NCBI GenBank assembly: GCA_034766995.1
Contig: CM068322.1
Location: forward strand, 10,921,810-10,985,809
Length of the DNA: 64,000 nt
Direction: 5' to 3'
From: Acanthacorydalis orientalis
Taxonomy: Eukaryota; Arthropoda; Insecta; Megaloptera; Corydalidae
The position numbers and the translations under genes were made by a program. Positions 57,395 through 64,000 of the stretch are shown here, piece after piece. The notes below the pieces were generated by a model, which worked only from the letters and a program-made list of their open reading frames with translations, was not told where the DNA came from and did not search any database. Position 1 is the stretch's first letter; each line of letters opens with the position of its first letter.

Positions 57395-59630
57395 ATAGAA
57401 AAATATCTTAAAAATTTAATATTGTAAATAAATGTCATCACAAATGAAACTTTAAATCTTTTATATATTAATCTCTGGTTTATTTATGTCTCTAATTTTG
57501 TTTATGTAATAATTTTATTAGTTTTCAACTATCTGATAATTTTTATGGCAGCAATAAATGATATTCTTCCTAGTCTATGTTCAAGTTTGATCTGATATTA
57601 TCTAATATTGAACGACCAAATATTGAACTTAAATTAGCAATATTAAATTTAGACCTTATGTTCACATTTATAAATAGTATCTTGAACCGTAATTGTTTTC
57701 AAAAATTCATTGTTATTTTTAAAATTATTAAATTAATTTTGATAATACTGAAATTATAAGAATTTAAAAAATGTACAGTAAAAATAACAATAATTTTGTA
57801 CATTTCTGTTTGTTTATAGCTAAACTTTAGTTATAAAAAGACGAGTCTCCAATTGCATTATACAATTACTGTATGATCAGGTAATTCTCGTTTTGGACAC
57901 GAGCCAGACATTTACCATACATCTACAAAATAAACTTACAAAACCGTCACAACTTTGCACAATGCATAAAAAAAAGAGTGAACCAGACATTGTAAAAAAT
58001 GTCTTATTTCAAATGTACTATGTGTAGAAAATGGCAGACAATTAAAAATACTAAAACAAAGTTTAATTACTACTTTTAATGTATGTTTGTAGATAACGTG
58101 TTTTTAATAAGCAAATATCCTTTATGTTTTTATAAACTATTAAATAAGTACTAGACGTTAAAAAACTTCATTCTGAAAAAGAATGTAACTAGTAAATACT
58201 GATTATTTTTTTATTTCTACATAAATGGGATATAGAAGAAAATATAATTTACATCATTTTAACATAAATAATACCTATTCTCAAAATGAATTTTACATTT
58301 CATTCTACGCAAATAAACGATTTTATCTAAAAATCTCAACAGTTAACTTCAATCTAATGATTTGAAACTAAGATTTATAATAAAACCAATATAAAAAGTA
58401 CTTTCTAGAACAAAAAAGTAAGAAATACCTATAGTCAATATTTTTATTAACAATACATTGTTTATTCTCATTAAAACAATCTATTTTTTTGAACTTTAAA
58501 GAAAAAATTATTTAAAATTAATAGTTTAAAAATTGTTTAAATTCTTAATCAAAATAATACCATAAAACAAAATAAAATATTTAAAAAACAAATATAACCG
58601 CCAGATGAAACAAATAATAAATAAGAAATAAATATAAGTAACTAAAAATATCAAATAAATATTTAAAAAAAACTTACAATTCGTTGATTAATATACTGTT
58701 AATATTTCAAAAGTACTGCTCAGACATCTGTGAAAAGAATTAAAAAATATTAATATACAATAAATTGGTATTTAAAACTTAAGTACTCAAAAAAATATTT
58801 TTTTTACTGCTACATACATATTCTAAATCTGGATTTGAACTCAAACACATCAGTCTATAGATTAGTTAATCGATTAGAACCATTATCATTATTTCTTAAG
58901 AAGTATTTTTATATATACTAATATAAATATAAAAAAAAAGTGAAAACATTTTTCTCATTACTAATTATTCTGGTATATTGTATATAGTTAAAATATTTAT
59001 GAAAAAGAAAAATGTATTTATATTTACATTTATTTTGAACCTATTTATGTTAACTAATCATAAAAGCTTTTAATACTTTAAAAATAAATCATATTTATTA
59101 ATGTTTTCAAACAGTTATCACCGTCGATCAAAGAAAATTTCACGAAGAAGCATAGACACGAATACTTTTTAAAAAATACAATATTAATCCGAAGACAGTT
59201 GTATTATCGACATACTTTCTCGCTTAAGGCTGTTACACCACCGAACGTATAAATCAGAAATACACTGGCTTCTTCAAATGTTATATTAAGAACACTCAAA
59301 TAACTGTTTTGATATGAAAAATATATTCGTAATCGAATGTAGATATATTCAATTCATACGTGTTATTTAAAAAAGGAGATATTAAATTTAGAATGGCTTT
59401 TCTTAGAAATGAAATATTACGTGTCAATAGTGAAATGCAAGAAAATAAATCATTGAGTGAAAACTGACATGTATTATAAAATAAAATGCCCCGTGTGATT
59501 GATATTGATGGATCATGAGTTGTGTTCCATACGTACAAAAAATAATAAGTTTTCAAGAAATCTATTAAAAACTCACGTGTCCTATAGAAAATAAAAAAAT
59601 AGTACAGCGAAGGTATTGTATTTGTTATCA
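57395..59630. other. AT-rich sequence without recognised genes
   Basis: The 134-codon minus frame at 59296-59700 begins in microsatellite-derived codons. Its remainder is Ile/Leu/Phe/Asn-rich with no recognised family. GAGTTCAAATCC (minus strand near 58845) resembles a pol III B box, but no tRNA fold is supported. Confidence 0.4.
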
Positions 59631-59633
59631 TAT

Positions 59634-59672
59634 TTATATATATATATATATATATGTTTGTGTGTATATACA
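59634..59672. repeat. (TA)n microsatellite
   Basis: TA run with a TGTGTG end. Confidence 0.9.
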
Positions 59673-59679
59673 TGTTATT

Positions 59680-60105
59680 TATCATATATTTGCAATTCAA
59701 ATGAGTTCTGTATTTTAGCTCTTTTCAAAAATACACTAACAATAAACACCGTCAAGTACTCTAAATGACTGTTTTTTTTAATAGGAAATAATATAGCTTG
59801 CAACAAATTCCAACTTTCTATTCATTGGTCTCTATAGTACGAATCGCAATGCAATGAATCGACGAATCAATACAAAATAGGATGAGTAAAAAAAGGGTCA
59901 CACATGAACAAACTTCAGCGACCTTTTATTTATATGCTCGATTCTTTGCTTACAATATGCATACATTTTACTATTGTTTTAAAAAGCAATAAAAATATAT
60001 TTTTTTTAATTTTATTTTTAGTGCATAAAAGGTACTTAAAATACTTTTTAATATTAGTATTAGAGTTTTATATTTGACATAGATATTTACACACCTAACT
60101 TCATT
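59680..60105. other. AT-rich sequence without recognised genes
   Basis: Nothing supported. Confidence 0.5.
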
Positions 60106-60109
60106 TACA

Positions 60110-60147
60110 TATACATACATATATATATATATATATAAAATATGCAT

Positions 60148-60202
<55 letters not shown>
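60110..60202. repeat. (TA)n microsatellites
   Basis: Two TA runs; the second is about 50 bp. Confidence 0.95.
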
Positions 60203-60205
<3 letters not shown>

Positions 60206-60410
60206 CGTTATATATGTATAAATAGAGAACTTTTAATTTTAAAAATATTGAAACTATATTCTCCTAATAGTTTTTTTTAATCTTTCCTAATAACAAGAAT
60301 GGGATATTATTGCAATTTAATATTATTTAGAAACAAAAAAAACTTTTTATTTTTGTACCATCTTCCATAAATCCTGTTATTTTTCTCTATTTTATTATTT
60401 TCTCTGTTAA

Positions 60411-60439
60411 TATATATATATATATATATATATACACAA

Positions 60440-60481
<42 letters not shown>

Positions 60482-60482
60482 G
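60411..60482. repeat. (TA)n/(CA)n microsatellite
   Basis: TA, CACA, TA. Confidence 0.95.
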
Positions 60483-60489
60483 ATCAAAA

Positions 60490-61195
60490 AAAAAATACTG
60501 CTGACATTATAAACCATATAATTCTAAAGTAAATAAGTAATGTAGTTTTTTGTATCGAAAATAAATTAGGTTTAAATGGGAAAATATGCACTCGTAGGTG
60601 ATTTATTTATAATTATTACTAATTTTGTGTGGTCTATTATTATAATACAGTACTCGGAATAAATAAATATTCTTTTCATATAAAAATGTGGGTAATGAAT
60701 AAAAAGCATAAAACGATGTGTTAATTTAAATAAAGAAAAAAATACATTTTTATCACAAAAAGAACAATAATTTCTTATAGAAATGGATTTCAAAAATGCC
60801 AAATAGTGTTTAAAAAAATTAAAAAGTTATGATTTTAAAAGTTGACTAGCAGTAAAGACAGTTTCACAAAGATTCCCTGTAGGTTTTTGAACGCGGAATC
60901 TAGTCCATTAATTAAGGAGTTTGCTAGGAAACATAACTGATACAGTTATATATCTACTGATATTTAAAAGCGTTTGGAAAAAAACGCCTAAAAGTGAGTT
61001 TCAAAAAGTCTATCTTAAACAGTTCTCTTATAAGCGTGGCAACATTTAATCAACTGTAATTTTTATTTCCAAGAAAAGCAACGTTTCGTATCAAAAATTT
61101 ATAAATGATAAAAGTGGATTAAGTTAAATGTTATTGGAACAACATTGAGCGGAAAATTCATTAATAAACTTCATCCTTAGATTTCTAATATTATA
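60490..61195. other. AT-rich sequence without recognised genes
   Basis: Nothing supported. Confidence 0.5.
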
Positions 61196-61199
61196 TTTG

Positions 61200-61200
<1 letters not shown>

Positions 61201-61279
<79 letters not shown>

Positions 61280-61320
61280 AATATATATATATATATAAAG
61301 AAATATATATATATATATAT

Positions 61321-61373
<53 letters not shown>

Positions 61374-61379
61374 TATACA
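61201..61379. repeat. Long (TA)n microsatellite
   Basis: About 180 bp of TA with CACAAA and AAAGAAA interruptions. Confidence 0.97.
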
Positions 61380-61499
61380 CAAAATTGCCCCACTCAAAAT
61401 TTGGCCAAAGAAAGAATGCATCTCAAAAAAGTAATAATCGACGTTTGCTAGAAAATGAAAAATCTAATAAACTTTAAACTACTTAAACGTAATCAAACA

Positions 61500-61730
61500 A
61501 TTACAGTGCTCTGTCTTCAAACTGCGGTAGTGCAACGATGTCTTTTCCCGCACTTGCGCTTTTACTCTACATAGATGACTGTAATTAAAGGGCACCGAAC
61601 AAATAACTCCGGAGCACTTTAAATTGGCGTTTCTATTCTATAAATCGTTCCCTTTTGTACCGCAAAAGAGCTCCTGAGGCGTTGCGGCACGATAGGGAGC
61701 ACTATACCGAGAACACAATCGCATATAATC
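61500..61730. repeat. GC-richer islet with short inverted ends
   Basis: Starts CAGTGCTCTGTCTTCAAACT. Near 61726 the minus strand reads TAGTGCTCCCTATCGTGCCG. These short inverted ends suggest a degenerate MITE, but flanking duplications do not match. The interior has CG steps and no recognised frame. Confidence 0.3.
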
Positions 61731-61849
61731 AACAATTATGTTTTATACATACTGGTTTATTAAGAAAAGTATATATTTTGTCAATATAAAATACACGATT
61801 TTGCAACATATCAATACTAGATAATGAAAGAAAAAATTAACTATTGACA

Positions 61850-61853
<4 letters not shown>

Positions 61854-61900
<47 letters not shown>

Positions 61901-61915
61901 CATACATACATACAA
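61854..61915. repeat. (TA)n then (CATA)n microsatellite
   Basis: TA run followed by CATACATACATA. Confidence 0.95.
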
Positions 61916-61919
61916 TATA

Positions 61920-62755
61920 TAAAATTATCAATTATAATGAGAATTAAAATGAATGTGATGTCTAGTTATTTGCAGACAGTGCATAAAATGTTACTTTATC
62001 CTTTTAGTAAAATAAAATATATCAAAAGAATAGTAATATTCGTACGTTTAAATATCTACTCTGCATAAGTTTTAATAATCAATAATAACTTTATTTTGAA
62101 AAGTAATTTTATTTTTCTATACTATTATTAATATTTAAGAAAATCGTCTCAAAAAATAACGAAGAATCACTCTTAAGAAACACTTAAATGCTAAACCAAA
62201 TATAAAAATACATTACAATATATAATTGTTTCACAGTTTAGTAAGAAAATTATATAATATTCAAATAAACGCTGTCATTTCAATAGATTTTAAAATACGA
62301 ATCTAGGAAAATAATGCTAATGTTACCTACTTGCTGCAATTCTATGTATTACTCTTTGAAACATCCAGTTAAAAATGAAAATATTATTTCATATACAGTG
62401 CATTTAAAACCACATTTGAAATATACATACGTTCAACAAAAACATTTAATGCTAACATATGAGAAAATGACATAAGCAATACATTTATTTCTTGGCTGGT
62501 TACGAGCATCTCCACAGTTGATAAAACGTGTAACTAACATTAATTTCTCTTTAACCAACTTTCGCATTTAACTATACAGATGAAATATTTATTCAGTAAT
62601 TATTTATCTGAACTACAACTATACTCACTTCAGAATAATTTTAAGTATTATCAAATTTTTAAACTATATATTATATATATAGTTATTGCTATTATTAAAG
62701 TAATAAAATAGCATATCTCTCTTTTACCTACTTACACACATTCGATTTCTTTCTT
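61920..62755. other. AT-rich sequence without recognised genes
   Basis: Nothing supported. Confidence 0.5.
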
Positions 62756-62757
62756 TC

Positions 62758-62834
62758 TCTCACACACACACACACATATTATACATATATTATATATATA
62801 TATATATATATATCTATATATATATATATATATA
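62758..62834. repeat. (CA)n/(TA)n microsatellite
   Basis: Compound run. Confidence 0.95.
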
Positions 62835-62879
62835 CAGAAGCACGCATATAGCAATTATAGATTAAATATTAACTTAAAA

Positions 62880-63065
62880 AAACACTTGCCGATAAGTGAT
62901 CCGAAAACAATACGTTAACGTCCGTACTCGTGTCCGCTTCAAATATAACTAAAATAATTCTACATGAAAATGACACAAGTCGTAACCAGTTATAGAAAAC
63001 ACGAACCACAACTGACCTCGACGCTTCAGACCGAACAAACATGAATAATGAGTGTGCACAGGAAT
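62880..63065 (-). other. CpG-containing islet, possible promoter or exon
   Basis: Less AT-biased than its flanks. A 66-codon minus frame (62869-63069) begins MYSCAHSLFMFVRSEASRSV; no family is recognised. The minus strand has GAGGTCAGTTGTGG, which contains an arthropod-like initiator (TCAGT). No TATA box or convincing donor was found. Confidence 0.2.
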
Positions 63066-63069
63066 ACAA

Positions 63070-64000
63070 AATGATTACAGTTCGTTATTCTTAAACAATT
63101 ATTATATAACATTGCTTAAATAAGAGAAACACTTTAGAGCAATATATAATTTAGGTATATTAGTTCAAAAATTTACAAAATAGAATTAACTTTAAAATGA
63201 ATGACTTTTTGTTATTATTATTGCACAAATTCGTATGAAAAAGCAAAAATCTGTTAAAAAAATAGTCAAGAAAGTCTAAATCTTTCATCGAAATTAATAC
63301 AATTCAAAATTGCTTTTAAATAATTCCTGTGTATTTGATCTAAATTGTAAATAAACTCTTGTAAACATCATACCATTATTTTTTAAAAAAAATAAATAAT
63401 TTCAAAATAATATACAACTCATGTAGTATGTTAAAATTGCCTTTGCATTATGTAATCAGTAAAGATAAAACATAGCAGTAAATCAATTGAAATGCAACTG
63501 AATCAATATTTATTGTTTGTGTTCAGACATTTATTTCCTTAGATTTATATTTTTCGTATTTCTATTTTACCTCGCTATTTATTATGATAGATTATTTACA
63601 ACTATTTTGAAAGAACAGTAAAGACAGCAAATACATATTCATTTGTTTGATTCATGTATCTTATATATATTCAGTGTTAATGTAGTTATATCACATTCAT
63701 CAGAAATAATTTTAAATTATTCTATTGGGCATACAATAAGAGTATAATTTCGAGATTTAATATCAAAATCAAAAAGTATGATATAAAACGATATATGACC
63801 AAACTTTTGTTTGAAAACAATACAGTATAAGTTTTTTTTTTAAAAAAAATAAAGATTAAAACGAATCAATACAATAATTCCTGTTAATCAGTGTATTTTT
63901 ATTTCTAAAACTATTTTATCGTGTCAATGACGATTACAAAGTAGTAATACAACGACGTTAAGAATATGCATATTTGATTTATAATGGCAAAACATGAATC
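63070..64000. other. AT-rich sequence without recognised genes
   Basis: Nothing supported to the end of the window. Confidence 0.5.

Noticed and set aside
58815..58905. Possible tRNA or tRNA-derived SINE on the minus strand (GAGTTCAAATCC)
   Set aside because: The B-box-like sequence is good, but the T stem does not pair and no cloverleaf or A box at correct spacing could be drawn.
59296..59700. 134-codon minus-strand frame
   Set aside because: Its start lies in microsatellite-derived codons and the rest is low-complexity AT-rich composition.

Overview
This is a strongly AT-rich eukaryotic (metazoan) nuclear window, probably from an invertebrate and most likely an arthropod. That guess rests on the mixture of mariner/Tc1-like, piggyBac, hAT and RTE-type relics, dozens of (TA)n microsatellites, and one short TTAGG-like stretch near 36.48 kb. 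The species cannot be fixed from this sequence. No intact host protein-coding gene was found, and most long open frames are translations of (TA)n (Tyr-Ile runs).

Transposon relics in order: an internally deleted Tc1/mariner-superfamily element with DEAQFHL and SPDLASCDFFLWG motifs (430-1656, minus); a full-length decayed mariner (3900-5185, plus); a TIR-bounded MITE-like unit (10702-10969); a mariner 3' fragment (11215-11510, minus); a full-length decayed mariner (12053-13324, plus); an HTH-only deleted mariner (about 19200-19569, plus); a transposase C-terminal relic (22254-22480, plus); a hAT C-terminal dimerisation-domain relic (24441-24749, plus); a TIR element with CAGGCCCGTAGCCAG ends (26985-27242); a 5'-truncated RTE-type LINE (28400-29125, plus); a full-length decayed mariner (29161-30379, plus); a 709-bp piggyBac deletion derivative (40660-41368, plus); a second piggyBac-like 5' end (from 47067, plus); and a second HTH-only deleted mariner (52131-52570, minus).

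The most interesting unexplained structure is a dispersed repeat family not recognised here. It has a roughly 150-bp arm with recurring blocks (CTAAATTCACTTTC, then TTTTCTGATCAAAA, then TTATTGATCATTTTTGATTG, then a CATCATCCTCAAA-like block). At 15.9-16.25, 35.8-36.17 and 56.3-56.7 kb two arms face each other around a short spacer, giving a foldback-like element. Single arms lie at 2.6-3.0 (two in tandem), 15.5, 33.1, 37.7, 52.7 and 54.1 kb. Other notable structures are a 30-bp unit present three times in alternating orientation inside (TA)n at 53.4 kb, two mariner deletions that share one breakpoint, and a possible minus-strand promoter plus first exon with a splice donor at 50.38-50.84 kb.

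The rest is AT-rich intergenic or intronic sequence, broken by (TA)n, (CA)n and (GA)n microsatellites and by a few small CpG-containing islets (16.75-17.1, 18.6-18.87, 25.34-25.69, 31.27-31.36, 61.5-61.72 and 62.88-63.06 kb). All family names come from reading motifs by eye, without any database search.
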